From the NCBI RefSeq assembly GCF_026162365.1, contig NZ_JAOANW010000009.1, positions 62,001 to 126,000 on the forward strand: a stretch of DNA of 64,000 nt, read 5' to 3'. The notes under the pieces are model-generated. The model did not search any database. It was not told where the DNA came from and worked only from the letters and a program-made list of their open reading frames with translations. Positions 26,596 through 36,284 of the stretch are shown here, in pieces. Both the position numbers and the translations under genes were made by a program. Position 1 is the stretch's first letter, and each line of letters begins with the position of its first letter. The stretch comes from Nitratireductor luteus. Lineage in GTDB: Bacteria > Pseudomonadota > Alphaproteobacteria > Rhizobiales > Rhizobiaceae.

Positions 26596-27794
26596 CAGCT
26601 TCTTCCCTTGGCCGCAATGACGATTTTCCGCGCCGCATCGTCGAGGTCGTCCGCGGCGATGACGTCGAGGCCGGACTCTCCGATGATCTTCTTACCCTCT
26701 GCGACGTTCGTGCCTTCCAGCCGCACCACGAGCGGCACCTTCAAGCCCACTTCCTTGACGGCTTCCACCACCCCCTCGGCGATCACGTCGCAGCGCATGA
26801 TGCCGCCGAAGATGTTGACCAGAATGCCCTTCACATTCGGATCGCTTGTGATGATCTTGAAAGCGGCCGTCACCTTTTCTGTCGTCGCACCGCCACCGAC
26901 GTCGAGAAAGTTCGCCGGCTCGCCGCCGTGATGCTTGATGATGTCCATGGTCGCCATGGCGAGGCCCGCCCCGTTGACCATGCAGCCGATATCGCCTTCG
27001 AGAGCGATATAGGAAAGATCATGGCGCGAGGCCTCGATCTCCTTTTCATCCTCTTCCGTCTCGTCGCGCAGGCTAGCGAATTCAGGCCGCCGCTCCAATG
27101 CGTTCGAGTCAAAGCCAACCTTGGCGTCGAGACAGATAAGCCGCCCCTCACCCGTCAAGACGAGCGGGTTGATTTCCAGCATCTCCATGTCGGTGGCGGT
27201 GAAGGCCGTATAAAGCTGCGAGGCCAGAAGGCTCGCCTGCTTGGCGAGTTCGCCCTGAAGGCCGAGCGCCTTTGCAATTTGGCGGCCGTGATGGGGCATG
27301 AAACCAGTGGCCGGATCGACGGTCAGGGTGACGACTTTCTCCGGCGTTTGGGCGGCAACGGTCTCGATATCCATGCCGCCCTCCGTCGAGACCACGAAGG
27401 CGACACGGCTTGTCGCCCGGTCGATCAGCAGCGATATGTAGAACTCGCTTTCGATCTGCGAGCCGTTTTCCACATAAAGGCGGCTGACCTTCTTGCCGGT
27501 CGGCCCGGTCTGCACCGTGACCAGCGTGTTGCCGAGCATTTCTGCGGCATGCGCGCGCACTTCGGCCACCGTATCGGCCACGCGCACGCCGCCTTTCGCC
27601 TCGGGGCCGAGCTCTTTGAACTTGCCCTTGCCGCGCCCGCCCGCGTGGATCTGCGATTTGACGACGAAGACCGGACCTTCAAGGCCAGCCGCCACGTCGC
27701 CCGCCTTGGCGGCATCCATGGCCGGCGCGCCATCGGGAACGGGCACACCAAAGGACTTCAGAACGCCTTTGGCCTGATACTCATGAATATTCAT
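26595..27794 (-). CDS. Succinyl-CoA-ligase-type ADP-forming acyl-CoA synthetase, beta subunit
   Basis: 399-residue ATP-grasp beta subunit (SucC/MtkA-like). It starts [20 protein letters not shown], carries [15 protein letters not shown] in the ATP-grasp region (about 46-60) and the CoA-ligase signature [16 protein letters not shown] near 325-340. It is full length. It is encoded with the alpha subunit in an overlapping pair and lies 115 nt downstream of the fused CoA ligase on the same strand, so the three may be cotranscribed despite an intervening hairpin. Malate-CoA ligase of a serine cycle is possible, but no other serine-cycle gene is here. Confidence 0.86.
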   Translation of the reverse strand: MNIHEYQAKGVLKSFGVPVPDGAPAMDAAKAGDVAAGLEGPVFVVKSQIHAGGRGKGKFKELGPEAKGGVRVADTVAEVRAHAAEMLGNTLVTVQTGPTGKKVSRLYVENGSQIESEFYISLLIDRATSRVAFVVSTEGGMDIETVAAQTPEKVVTLTVDPATGFMPHHGRQIAKALGLQGELAKQASLLASQLYTAFTATDMEMLEINPLVLTGEGRLICLDAKVGFDSNALERRPEFASLRDETEEDEKEIEASRHDLSYIALEGDIGCMVNGAGLAMATMDIIKHHGGEPANFLDVGGGATTEKVTAAFKIITSDPNVKGILVNIFGGIMRCDVIAEGVVEAVKEVGLKVPLVVRLEGTNVAEGKKIIGESGLDVIAADDLDDAARKIVIAAKGRS

Positions 27795-27852
27795 CGAGGT
27801 ATCACCTCTCTACAGCGACAGAAATGTTGGGAAGTGCCAGGCCCTGCCGAGC

Positions 27853-27880
27853 GTGGCGCGGTCTGATACGACCGCGCCAC
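27853..27880 (-). terminator. Stem-loop between the fused CoA ligase gene and the SucC-like gene
   Basis: Perfect 10-bp arms GTGGCGCGGT (27853-27862) and ACCGCGCCAC (27871-27880) with an 8-nt loop. With no T-run it may be a partial terminator or an mRNA-stabilising hairpin separating expression of the two ligases. Confidence 0.5.
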
Positions 27881-27908
27881 ACCCGGTAGCAGGCCAGGCT
27901 GGTAACGA

Positions 27909-30035
27909 TCACAGAAGGTCTGCGCCCCGCGCCCATTTATACTTAGCGCCCAGAACCTCGACCGGCAGTTCGGTCGAATAGGCGTAGGCGGGAATGCCGT
28001 GCTGGTAGAGATACTCGGCCGCCTCCTCGACTTCGACGTCACCTGCAAGCGAAGCGACCATCGGCTTTTCGATGCCCTTTGCCGCCATTTCCTCCTTCAC
28101 CTCGACCATCAGTTTGGCAAAGACCATGGGCGGCGTGACGATGGTGTGCCAGTAACCGAGGATCAGCGCATGGATGCGATCGTCCTCAAGCCCCAGCTTG
28201 ACCGTGTTCTTGTATGTTTGCGGCGGCTCGCCCCCAGTGATATCGACCGGATTGCCGGCCGCACCGAAAGGCGGAATAAACTTGCGGAAGGCCTCGTCCA
28301 GGTCGTCGGGCATCGACATCAGGCTCAGCTCGTTGTCGACGCAGGCGTCCGACAGGAGCACGCCGGAACCGCCCGCCCCGGTGATGATGACGACATTCTC
28401 GCCCTTCGGCGTCGGCAGCACTGGAACGCCGCGGGCGAACTCCAGAAGCTGCTTCAGCGAACGGGCACGAATGACGCCCGATTGCTTGAACACGTCTTCG
28501 TAAATCTTGTCGTTGCCGGCGAGCGCACCCGTGTGGGAGGATGCGGCCTTCGCCCCGGCAGACGTGCGGCCTGCCTTGAGGACGACAACCGGCTTGGTCT
28601 TTGAAACCCGTTTGGCGGCTTCGGCAAAGGCGCGCCCGTCTTTAAGGTCCTCGCAATGCTGGGCGATGATCTTGGTGTTTTCGTCCTGTTCGAAGAAGGC
28701 CAGCAGGTCATCCTCGTCGATGTCCGACTTGTTGCCGAGGCCAACGATGGCCGACACACCCATCTTCGCCGAGCGCGAGAAGCCGATAATGGCCATGCCG
28801 ATTCCGCCGGACTGGGAGGACAGGGCGGCCGATCCCTTCACGTCATAGGCCGTGCAGAAGGTGGCGCAAAGATTTTCCGGCGTGTAGTAGAAGCCGTAGA
28901 TGTTCGGCCCCATCATGCGGATATTGTATTTGCGGCCGATCTTTACGATCTCTTCCTGTAATTCAGGCGCCCCTGCCTCGGCGAAGCCGGAGGGTATGAG
29001 GACCGCGCCGGGAATGCCCTTTTCGCCGCATTCTGTCAGTGCGCCGGCGACGAATTTGGCTGGAATTGCGAAGACCGCAGTGTCGATCACGCCCGGAACG
29101 TCCTTGACGCTCTTGTAGGCCTTGTGCCCGAGAATCTCGTCGGCTTTGGGGTGAATGGGATAAATCTCACCCTTGTAGCCGCCGTCGATGAGGTTGCGCA
29201 TGACCGAATTGCCGATCTTGCCCTGTTCGTTGGAGGCGCCGATGACGGCGACGGCTTTCGGCCGCATGATGCGGTTCATCGCCTCGACGATCTCGTCCTG
29301 ACTCGGACGGTAGCGCGGTTCCGGCTGGCTATAATCTACGACGATGCGCACATCGGCCGCGATTGCCCCGTCTTTCGTGGCAAAGACCGGATTCAGGTCG
29401 AGCTCGGAGATTTCCGGATAGTCGTTAATCAACTCAGACACACGCACGATCATGTCGGCGAGTGCCTCGCGGTCAACGGGATCGCCGCCGCGCACGCCCT
29501 TGAGCATCTCAGCCGCCTGGATGCCATCGAGCATGGATAGCGCCTCGTTCCTGTCGAGGGGCGCCAGACGGAACGTGATATCCTTCAAGACCTCCACCAG
29601 GATACCGCCCATACCAAAAGCAACGAGCTTGCCGAAGCTGCCGTCGGTGACAGCTCCGATGATGACCTCCTGGCCGCCCGTCAGCATCTGCTGGACCTGC
29701 ACACCCGCGATTTCGGCATCTGCCTTGTAGCGCCGCGCATTGGCGACGATGGTGTCGTAGCTCGTCCTAGCTTCTTCCGCCGACTTGACGCCGACAATGA
29801 CGCCGCCGGCATCGGTCTTGTGCAGAATATCCCTTGAGACGATCTTCATCACCACCGGGAAACCCATGTCGGAAGCAAGTTTCGCCGCTTCCTCGGGACT
29901 GGTTGCCACCCCCTCCTGCGGGACTGCAATGCCGTAGGCATCGCACAGCAACTTGCCTTCAGGGGCGGTAAGCGCATCGCGCCCCTCTGACTTAACCTTC
30001 TCGAGCATGTTCCGGATAGCGGTCTTATCGAGCAT
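27909..30035 (-). CDS. Fused ADP-forming acyl-CoA synthetase (acetate--CoA ligase family)
   Basis: 708-residue single-chain nucleoside-diphosphate-forming acyl-CoA ligase. The ATP-grasp domain comes first (about 1-230; GFPVVMKIVSRDILHKTDAG). The CoA-binding domain follows (about 255-350; RPKAVAVIGASNEQGKIGNS), then the CoA-ligase domains with HTGALAGNDKIY as the phosphohistidine loop near 510. This beta-then-alpha order is a permutation of the commoner alpha-then-beta ACD proteins. The ATG at 30035 has GGGAGGAAAGAC upstream; an extension to 30257 is rejected. The substrate is unknown; adjacency to the tripartite transporter and operators shared with oxc suggest a C2 or dicarboxylic acid. Confidence 0.86.
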   Translation of the reverse strand: MLDKTAIRNMLEKVKSEGRDALTAPEGKLLCDAYGIAVPQEGVATSPEEAAKLASDMGFPVVMKIVSRDILHKTDAGGVIVGVKSAEEARTSYDTIVANARRYKADAEIAGVQVQQMLTGGQEVIIGAVTDGSFGKLVAFGMGGILVEVLKDITFRLAPLDRNEALSMLDGIQAAEMLKGVRGGDPVDREALADMIVRVSELINDYPEISELDLNPVFATKDGAIAADVRIVVDYSQPEPRYRPSQDEIVEAMNRIMRPKAVAVIGASNEQGKIGNSVMRNLIDGGYKGEIYPIHPKADEILGHKAYKSVKDVPGVIDTAVFAIPAKFVAGALTECGEKGIPGAVLIPSGFAEAGAPELQEEIVKIGRKYNIRMMGPNIYGFYYTPENLCATFCTAYDVKGSAALSSQSGGIGMAIIGFSRSAKMGVSAIVGLGNKSDIDEDDLLAFFEQDENTKIIAQHCEDLKDGRAFAEAAKRVSKTKPVVVLKAGRTSAGAKAASSHTGALAGNDKIYEDVFKQSGVIRARSLKQLLEFARGVPVLPTPKGENVVIITGAGGSGVLLSDACVDNELSLMSMPDDLDEAFRKFIPPFGAAGNPVDITGGEPPQTYKNTVKLGLEDDRIHALILGYWHTIVTPPMVFAKLMVEVKEEMAAKGIEKPMVASLAGDVEVEEAAEYLYQHGIPAYAYSTELPVEVLGAKYKWARGADLL

Positions 30036-30124
30036 GTCTTTCCTCCCTTGACCGCCAAGGCGGCTCTCCTGGTGGCCGGCTTGGCTTGATGCGTCGCAGC
30101 CGTGGTAGTGATCTTCTGCTATTC

Positions 30125-30141
30125 TGGCATTTTGTATTCCA
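30125..30141. promoter_or_regulatory. 17-bp palindrome site B (fused CoA ligase gene)
   Basis: TGGCATTTTGTATTCCA, 90 nt upstream of the ligase ATG on the minus strand. It is identical to site H at 48042 in front of the NAD-linked formate dehydrogenase genes, 18 kb away. Confidence 0.75.
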
Positions 30142-30305
30142 CAGCGACGTGATGTCAAGCCCACAAGCCGACGCAACTGTCTTTTAGAATGAACCGGCAA
30201 CTGCGGATGACAGCCGGAGCGCTTCGGCAGGCAGAACAGCAATTTGATGCAATGCACAACGCATTAGGGCTTGACTCTACAAGGCTCCTGCGATGACATG
30301 ATAGT

Positions 30306-30322
30306 TGGCATACAAAATGCCA
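30306..30322. promoter_or_regulatory. 17-bp palindrome site C (tctC)
   Basis: TGGCATACAAAATGCCA, the copy with the most complete dyad (TGGCAT...ATGCCA). It is 83 nt upstream of the tctC ATG and about 165 bp from site B, within the 369-bp divergent region between the ligase and tctC that otherwise holds no gene. Confidence 0.78.
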
Positions 30323-30404
30323 TGGTAAGCTGAGCAATCGGGAAATTTGCAATAGCCTTACGAGTATCATCCTGAATTTGCTTGGTAAAACGGGAGGAAA
30401 TCGA

Positions 30405-31400
30405 ATGGCGAATTTAAAGTTACAGGGCCTCGGAATGGCTTTGGCCGTGGGAGCGGCCCTTGCCATCACACCACAGTCCGCGGCCGCGGACTGGCAGCCG
30501 AGAAAGCCGGTGGAATTCATTATCATGGCGGGAACGGGGGGCGGCGCCGATCAGATCGCTCGCCTGATGCAGGGATTGATCCAGAAGAACGATCTGTCTC
30601 CCATGCCGTTCATCCCGATCAACAAGGCGGGCGGATCGGGCGCCGAGGCGTTGCGCTATATTCAGGACAAAGCCGGCGACGACCATACCTTGCTGGTCAC
30701 CTTGAACAGCTTCTACACGACGCCGCTGGTGCAGGAGGGACTTGGAGTCGATATCACCAAGTTCACGCCGATCGCCCGCATGGCGATCGATACATTCCTG
30801 CTGTGGGTGCCGTCCGACTCGGAGATCTCCGATTTCCAGAGTTGGGGCGCCGAGGTGGCAAAGACCAACAAGGATTTCAAGGTTGGCGGTACGGGCACCG
30901 GCCAGGAGGACTCCATCCTATTCGCTATGCTCGAGGCCGAGTTCGGTGCGGACGTGACATACATCCCCTTCCCCGGCGGCGGCGATGTCGCCAAGAGCCT
31001 CGTCGGCAAGCACATCGTATCAACGGTAAACAATCCGGCCGAGCAGATGGAATTCTGGCGCGCAAAACAGAGCAAGCCGCTGGTGCAGTTCACCGATGAG
31101 CGGATGGAGTCCTTCGCCGATGTTCCCACCGCGAAGGAACTCGGGCATGATCTGGTCTATTACATGCAGCGCTCGATCAACGGCCCGCCTGGAATGTCTC
31201 CTGAGGCCCAGGAATGGTACGTCAACTTGTTCCAAGAACTCTTCAACTCACAGGAATGGCAGGATTTCTGCAAATCCGACGGGTTAACCTGCGATGAGTT
31301 CGTGGGAGGAGCGGAATTGGCGACATTCCACAACAACCAGTTGGAGCGCCACAAGGCGCTTATCGAGAAGGTCGGCGCCGCCGCGATTTCCAGCGAGTGA
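30405..31400 (+). CDS. tctC: Tripartite tricarboxylate transporter substrate-binding protein
   Basis: 331-residue periplasmic receptor of the TctC family. It has a Sec-type signal peptide (MALAVGAALAITPQSAAA, cleavage near residue 30) and the conserved VEFIIMAGTGGGADQIAR near the mature start. The ATG at 30405 has GGGAGG 9 nt upstream. It is first gene of tctC-tctB-tctA. TctC proteins bind citrate, other carboxylates or aromatic acids; within an oxalate regulon, oxalate or a related dicarboxylate is the simplest guess. No OxlT-type oxalate:formate antiporter is present. Confidence 0.87.
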   Translation: MANLKLQGLGMALAVGAALAITPQSAAADWQPRKPVEFIIMAGTGGGADQIARLMQGLIQKNDLSPMPFIPINKAGGSGAEALRYIQDKAGDDHTLLVTLNSFYTTPLVQEGLGVDITKFTPIARMAIDTFLLWVPSDSEISDFQSWGAEVAKTNKDFKVGGTGTGQEDSILFAMLEAEFGADVTYIPFPGGGDVAKSLVGKHIVSTVNNPAEQMEFWRAKQSKPLVQFTDERMESFADVPTAKELGHDLVYYMQRSINGPPGMSPEAQEWYVNLFQELFNSQEWQDFCKSDGLTCDEFVGGAELATFHNNQLERHKALIEKVGAAAISSE

Positions 31401-31519
31401 GGCCAAGACTTGCTTCGGCCGAGGGGATTTCCAGAAGGAGATCCCCTCCGTCGATGCAGGCGAGCGATCTCTCGGCTGATACGCATCGATATCAGCCGCC
31501 TTTGGGAGGAGTATTGAGA

Positions 31520-32026
31520 ATGACTGTTCGCACGGCCGAATTTACCGCAGCACTGCTGCTCATTCTGGCTTCACTTGGGCTCATGTGGAAGAGCGCGGAT
31601 GGCCTGTCGATCGGCTGGATCCGCGGCTCCGGTCCCGGCTCCGGCTTCTGGCCCTTCTGGTTGTCGGTCGTCATGCTCCTCTCGAGCACGGCCATACTCA
31701 TACGCTGCTTTCTGCATGCGACACCGGAATCGCGCGACACCTCTTCTTTCGTGGATCGGCAAACCGTGTGGATCGTCGGTCTGACGGTCCTGGCCCTGTT
31801 TTTCCTTCTGCTCGCCTCCTCCTTCGTGGGAATGTACCTGTCCCTTATGGCGTTTTTACTATTCTACCTGAGATTTCTCGGGGGCCACTCATGGACCTTG
31901 TCGATCATATTGATGATCTTCATCCCGTCCTTTGTATTCTTTTTCTTTGAATATCTCATGACAATTCCACTGCCAAAGGGGATTACGGAACCTTTATTCT
32001 TCCCAATATACAGGTTGATATACTGA
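31520..32026 (+). CDS. tctB: Tripartite tricarboxylate transporter small membrane protein
   Basis: 168-residue TctB-type protein with four predicted membrane helices (near 8-27, 42-62, 85-110 and 120-155). The ATG at 31520 (MTVRTAEFTAAL) is preferred to an upstream extension because GGGAGGAG precedes it and the first helix follows directly. It lies between tctC and tctA in the same direction. Confidence 0.85.
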   Translation: MTVRTAEFTAALLLILASLGLMWKSADGLSIGWIRGSGPGSGFWPFWLSVVMLLSSTAILIRCFLHATPESRDTSSFVDRQTVWIVGLTVLALFFLLLASSFVGMYLSLMAFLLFYLRFLGGHSWTLSIILMIFIPSFVFFFFEYLMTIPLPKGITEPLFFPIYRLIY

Positions 32027-32106
32027 CCTAAGGCTTCCCAAGAAACCCACCGCATGTTTTCGCGCAACGCAGCGCGCACAAAACGGAACACAGGAAGGTA
32101 TTGGCA

Positions 32107-33636
32107 ATGGAATCGGTACTCATCCCGCTAATGGGCGGCCTGGCCGACGCTCTTCAGCCATTGAATTTGACCATGCTCGTCATCGGCTGCCTCATCGGCC
32201 TGTTCGTCGGTGCGATGCCAGGACTCGGCTCGGTGAATGGGGTGGCGATCCTGCTGCCGGTAACCTTTCTGGTGCCGCCGGACGCTGCGATCATCTTCCT
32301 TGCCGCCGTCTATTACGGCGCCATGTATGGCGGAGCGGTTTCGTCGATTACGCTGGGCATTCCCGGCGCGTCGACGGCGGTCGCCACCGTCTTCGACGGG
32401 CGACCTATGGCGCAAGCCGGAAAGGCTGATCAGGCGCTGTTGACGGCGGCGATCGCCTCTTTCATCGGCGGAACGATTTCCGTCGTGTTGTTCACCTTGT
32501 TCGCGCCACCGCTCGCTGCCTTCGCCCTGAAGTTCGGACCAGCGGAAGAATTCGCGCTGATGATGCTGGCCTTTGCCACTTTCGTCGGCCTCGGCGGAGG
32601 CGATATCGCCAAGACCATCTGCTCGATCGTCATCGGCCTCGTCCTAGCTACGATCGGCCTGGATATTATTTCCGGTAAGCCGCGCCTGATCTTCTTCGAC
32701 ATTTCCGGCTTCTTCCACGGGGTAAACTTCCTCGTCCTGGCCATCGGCATTTATGGCATCGGCGAGATGCTGTGGACGCTGGAGCAAACCAAGGGCGACG
32801 TGCAGGCGCACCGCGTGTCCGCCGGATTGCAGTCGATCAAAGAGCATCTCAAGCGCATCAAGAGTTATATCGTCCCCGCCAGCCTCAGTGGCCTGCTCGG
32901 CTATTTCGTCGGAATCCTGCCGGCGGCGGGCGCCACGCCCGCCTCGCTGATGGCCTACGGCATGACGAAGGCGCTATCGAACGATCCCGACAGCTTTGGC
33001 AAGGGCAACATGAAGGGCGTCGCCGCCCCCGAAGCGGCGAACAATGCCGCTTCGACCGGATCGATGCTGCCGATGATCACGCTCGGCATTCCCGGCTCGC
33101 CGACGACGGCAATCCTTCTGGGCGGCATGATCATTTGGGGCCTGCGGCCAGGGCCGCTGTTGTTCACTGAGCATCCGGATTTCGTCTGGGGCCTTGTGGG
33201 GTCGCTCTATTTCGCCAATATCGTCAGCGTGCTCCTGAATATCGCCCTCATTCCGCTTTTCGTGCGCGTGCTGACGCTCAAGTTCACCATTCTAGCGCCG
33301 ATCATCTTCGTGCTTTGCATCGTCGGGGGCTACGCACCAACCCAGACCATGCACGATTTGTGGCTGATGCTGCTGTTCGGCGTTGTCGGCTATCTGCTGC
33401 GCAAGCTCGACTACCCGGTAGCGCCAGCGGTGTTGGCCATCGTCCTCGGCCCTCTCGCCGAGCGTTCGTTGCGCCAGTCCCTTCTGTCCTCGCAGGGCGA
33501 CCCCCTGATCTTCGTCGAGCGACCACTTTCGGCGATCTTCATGCTCGTCGCGGTGGTTCTCTTCGTCTACCCGCTGGCCCTGCGCTGGTGGCGCGCACGG
33601 CGCGCCGGCGACAACGTCGTGGCGGCCGGCGAATAG
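32107..33636 (+). CDS. tctA: Tripartite tricarboxylate transporter large permease
   Basis: 509-residue integral membrane protein with about 11-12 helices. It carries the TctA signatures LFVGAMPGLGSVNGVAILLP near residue 37 and GVAAPEAANNAASTGSMLPM near 303. It catalyses secondary (ion-coupled) uptake of the ligand handed over by TctC. The start is ATG at 32107, two codons after a TTG. Confidence 0.9.
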   Translation: MESVLIPLMGGLADALQPLNLTMLVIGCLIGLFVGAMPGLGSVNGVAILLPVTFLVPPDAAIIFLAAVYYGAMYGGAVSSITLGIPGASTAVATVFDGRPMAQAGKADQALLTAAIASFIGGTISVVLFTLFAPPLAAFALKFGPAEEFALMMLAFATFVGLGGGDIAKTICSIVIGLVLATIGLDIISGKPRLIFFDISGFFHGVNFLVLAIGIYGIGEMLWTLEQTKGDVQAHRVSAGLQSIKEHLKRIKSYIVPASLSGLLGYFVGILPAAGATPASLMAYGMTKALSNDPDSFGKGNMKGVAAPEAANNAASTGSMLPMITLGIPGSPTTAILLGGMIIWGLRPGPLLFTEHPDFVWGLVGSLYFANIVSVLLNIALIPLFVRVLTLKFTILAPIIFVLCIVGGYAPTQTMHDLWLMLLFGVVGYLLRKLDYPVAPAVLAIVLGPLAERSLRQSLLSSQGDPLIFVERPLSAIFMLVAVVLFVYPLALRWWRARRAGDNVVAAGE

Positions 33637-33668
33637 AAAACTGCCGCCCGCGCGCTGGTCGAACACCA

Positions 33669-33700
33669 ACGGCCGCTGCTTCATTGAAAGCAGCGGCCGT
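33669..33700 (+). terminator. Stem-loop after tctA
   Basis: Perfect 13-bp arms ACGGCCGCTGCTT (33669-33681) and AAGCAGCGGCCGT (33688-33700) with a 6-nt loop, 32 nt after the tctA stop. There is no T-run, but the stem is very strong; probably the end of the tctCBA transcript. The rest of 33637-33974 contains site D and no gene. Confidence 0.6.
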
Positions 33701-33888
33701 ATTCGCATTTGGACAAAACGATTGGCGGCCCCTTAAGGCGTTTTGCTGAAAAACACGGCATTCCAGGCGTCAAACGTAAAACTTTGCGCCGCGACACCAC
33801 GCCGCAACTCAACCAACTCATTGTTTTACCGAATTAAATGTCCTCCTTGTCGAGCTATGCTGCAGGCGCGAAGGTGCTATGCAACATC

Positions 33889-33905
33889 TGGTATACAAAA
33901 TTTCA
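33889..33905. promoter_or_regulatory. 17-bp palindrome site D (small ORF)
   Basis: TGGTATACAAAATTTCA, matching the consensus except for one position in the right arm. It is 70 nt upstream of the small open reading frame at 33975, which it would place in the same regulon. Confidence 0.65.
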
Positions 33906-33974
33906 CAAAACCGCACTACATCGGCCCTATCACAAACGGGCTGCGAACGGCTCGCAATTCCTCAGGAGAGACAT

Positions 33975-34130
33975 ATGAACACGCATAGCAACATCGAAAA
34001 TCTTTCCAGCCGGGATCAGCGGTGGGTCAATCTTGGCCTGGCCTTCGGCGCCCTGCTCAAGCAGATCTTCAATGATAGGGACACGAGGGGCGGCGCGAAT
34101 GTGCGTCCGGATGCCTGCCAGCAGGTCTGA
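33975..34130 (+). CDS. 51-residue small protein of unknown function
   Basis: Begins MNTHSNIENLSSRDQRWVNL and contains a short amphipathic stretch LGLAFGALLKQIFNDRD; no signal peptide or domain is recognised. Evidence that it is a gene: CAGGAGAG lies 5-6 nt before the ATG, a regulatory palindrome (site D) lies 70 nt upstream, and a strong intrinsic terminator follows 25 nt after the stop. The unit is therefore a self-contained transcript of roughly 250 nt. It could instead be a regulatory RNA, but the ribosome site favours a peptide, perhaps a modulator of the transporter or an oxalate enzyme. No function is claimed. Confidence 0.65.
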   Translation: MNTHSNIENLSSRDQRWVNLGLAFGALLKQIFNDRDTRGGANVRPDACQQV

Positions 34131-34155
34131 TCCCCAATCCTAAAGCGAACACCGA

Positions 34156-34187
34156 GGGCCGCGGGCGATCCGCGGCCCTTTTCTTTT
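34156..34187 (+). terminator. Rho-independent terminator after the small protein gene
   Basis: Arms GGGCCGCGG (34156-34164) and CCGCGGCCC (34170-34178) with a 5-nt loop, followed by TTTTCTTTT (34179-34187). It is a textbook intrinsic terminator and the clearest in the window. The sequence from here to 34400 shows nothing further. Confidence 0.85.
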
Positions 34188-34400
34188 GGCGAATCATGCG
34201 TAGCCAACCGGATCCTCACCGGGAACCGCTGCCTCGTTCGACGTGCGTGGAAAGCGCCAGAGAAGGCGCATTCGGCACCGCCACGTGACACATTCATCTA
34301 TCTCTTCTCTCCAGAAGCAATGAGTCCGAACCACCCGCTGCTGGTGAACGCCGAAGCGGTCGAAAGCACGTTTTAGCAAGCGGGGATGCGGTTTGACTTT

Positions 34401-34417
34401 TGGTATTAGTTATGCCA
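34401..34417. promoter_or_regulatory. 17-bp palindrome site E (oxc-frc)
   Basis: TGGTATTAGTTATGCCA, 118 nt upstream of the oxc start and the only recognisable signal in the 404-bp gap before it. Both half-sites match the consensus exactly. Confidence 0.75.
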
Positions 34418-34534
34418 GAAATCGATGGACAACCGCGCTGGCTTGTCCGCTGCATTCTGGAACGTCGCGCATGAGAATTGCCGGGCGATGAGGGACGCTT
34501 ATACGGCACGGTTGAAGAGGAGGAAGAACGTCAA

Positions 34535-36274
34535 ATGACCATCGCCACAAAGGTTGAGTCGTCGATGCCCGAACAAGAACGGGAACTAACGGACGGCTTT
34601 CATCTTATTATCGACGCGCTCAAGCTCAACGGGCTTAACACGATCTACGGCGTGCCGGGGATTCCAATCACGGATTTCGGCCGTATGGCGCAGGCCGAGG
34701 GCATGCGCGTCATCTCCTTTAGGCACGAACAGCACGCCGGCTATGCGGCTGGAATTGCCGGCTTTTTGACGAAAAAGCCCGGCATCTGCCTGACTGTGTC
34801 TGCGCCGGGCTTCCTGAACGGCCTGACCGCGCTCGCCAATGCCACGACCAATTGCTTCCCGATGATCCTGATCTCAGGTTCATCGGAACGCGAGATCGTC
34901 GATCTGCAGCAGGGCGACTACGAGGAGATGGACCAACTCGCCATCGCCAAACCACTGTGCAAGGCGGCCTTCCGCGTGCTGCATGCAGAAGACATCGGCA
35001 TCGGTATGGCGCGCGCCATCCGCGCCGCAGTTTCGGGCCGACCGGGCGGCGTGTATCTCGACCTGCCCGCCAAGCTCTTCCCGCAGGTGATGGAGGCGGA
35101 AGCCGGTCGTAAATCGCTCGTGAACGTCATCGACGCGGCGCCCGCGCAGATTCCCGCGCCCGCGGCAATCGAGCGCGCGCTCGACGTGCTCAAGAGCGCC
35201 AAGCGCCCTCTCATCATTCTCGGCAAAGGCGCGGCCTATGCCCAGGCCGATGAGGAAATCCGCGCTTTTGTCGAAAGAAGCGGCGTGCCGTTCCTGCAGA
35301 TGAGCATGGCCAAAGGCCTGCTGCCAGACGTGCATCCGCAATCGGCGGGCGCAGCGCGGTCGACTGTTCTGAAGAATTCCGACGTGGTGATGCTGATCGG
35401 CGCGCGCCTCAATTGGCTCCTGTCGCACGGCAAGGGCAAAGCTTGGGGCGAGCCCGGCTCGAAACGGTTCATCCAGATCGACATCGAGCCGAAGGAGATG
35501 GATTCCAATGTCGAGATCGCGGCACCCGTGGTCGGCGACATCGGCTCCTGCGTCTCGGCCCTGCTTGAGCGCCTTGGCGACAATTGGCCCGCGCCACCCA
35601 GGGATTGGATCGACGCGGTCAGCGCCAAGAAGGAAGACAATATCGCGAAAATGGCGTTGCGCCTGAAGAAGAATTCAGCGCCGATGGACTTCCACGGCGC
35701 CCTCGGCGCCTTGCGCACGGTCGTCAAGGAGCGGCCGGACGCCATCCTCGTCAATGAAGGCGCCAACACGCTCGACCTGGCGCGCGGTATCATCGACATG
35801 TACCAGCCGCGCAAGCGGCTCGACGTGGGTACCTGGGGCGTCATGGGCGTCGGCATGGGTTCGGCAATCGCCGCGGCGGTCGAGACCGGCAAGCCCGTGC
35901 TGGCTATCGAGGGCGACTCCGCCTTTGGCTTCTGCGGCATGGAGGTGGAGACGATCTGCCGCTACAACCTGCCGGTCTGCATCGTCATCTTCAACAACAA
36001 CGGTATCTATCGCGGCACCGACACCAATCCGACCGGCGGCGCGGATGCCGCCACAACCGTCTTCGTCAAGGACGCACGCTACGACAAGATGATGGAGGCG
36101 TTCGGCGGAGCAGGCGCTAACGTGACCACGCCCGATGAGCTCTATCACGCCGTCAGCGAGGCGATGGATTCGGGCAGGCCTACTCTCATCAATGCGGTCA
36201 TTGACCCCGCAGCCGGCACCGAAAGCGGCCGCATCGGCAATCTCAACCCACAAAGCGTCGTCGGAAAGAAGTAA
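34535..36274 (+). CDS. oxc: Oxalyl-CoA decarboxylase
   Basis: 579-residue thiamine-diphosphate enzyme converting oxalyl-CoA to formyl-CoA and CO2. Near-signature segments of Oxalobacter Oxc are visible: [29 protein letters not shown] (catalytic Glu), LSAPGFLNG-like [18 protein letters not shown], and [19 protein letters not shown]. The C-terminal ThDP motif is [19 protein letters not shown]...NNNGIY. Length matches the family (about 565-580). The ATG at 34535 (MTIATKVES) follows AGGAAG. It is followed 10 nt downstream by frc; the pair is the core of bacterial oxalate catabolism. Confidence 0.96.
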   Translation: MTIATKVESSMPEQERELTDGFHLIIDALKLNGLNTIYGVPGIPITDFGRMAQAEGMRVISFRHEQHAGYAAGIAGFLTKKPGICLTVSAPGFLNGLTALANATTNCFPMILISGSSEREIVDLQQGDYEEMDQLAIAKPLCKAAFRVLHAEDIGIGMARAIRAAVSGRPGGVYLDLPAKLFPQVMEAEAGRKSLVNVIDAAPAQIPAPAAIERALDVLKSAKRPLIILGKGAAYAQADEEIRAFVERSGVPFLQMSMAKGLLPDVHPQSAGAARSTVLKNSDVVMLIGARLNWLLSHGKGKAWGEPGSKRFIQIDIEPKEMDSNVEIAAPVVGDIGSCVSALLERLGDNWPAPPRDWIDAVSAKKEDNIAKMALRLKKNSAPMDFHGALGALRTVVKERPDAILVNEGANTLDLARGIIDMYQPRKRLDVGTWGVMGVGMGSAIAAAVETGKPVLAIEGDSAFGFCGMEVETICRYNLPVCIVIFNNNGIYRGTDTNPTGGADAATTVFVKDARYDKMMEAFGGAGANVTTPDELYHAVSEAMDSGRPTLINAVIDPAAGTESGRIGNLNPQSVVGKK

Positions 36275-36284
36275 GGAGCCCACC

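Noticed and set aside
26595-27794. Serine-cycle malate thiokinase (mtkA/mtkB) as a firm name for the first SucCD-like pair
   Set aside because: No malyl-CoA lyase, serine-glyoxylate aminotransferase, hydroxypyruvate reductase or glycerate kinase is present, and glyoxylate handling here is by bhcABCD. The subtype is left open.
34535-36274. Acetolactate synthase or another generic thiamine-diphosphate enzyme
   Set aside because: Oxc-specific stretches ([34 protein letters not shown]) and the adjacent frc gene fix it as oxalyl-CoA decarboxylase.
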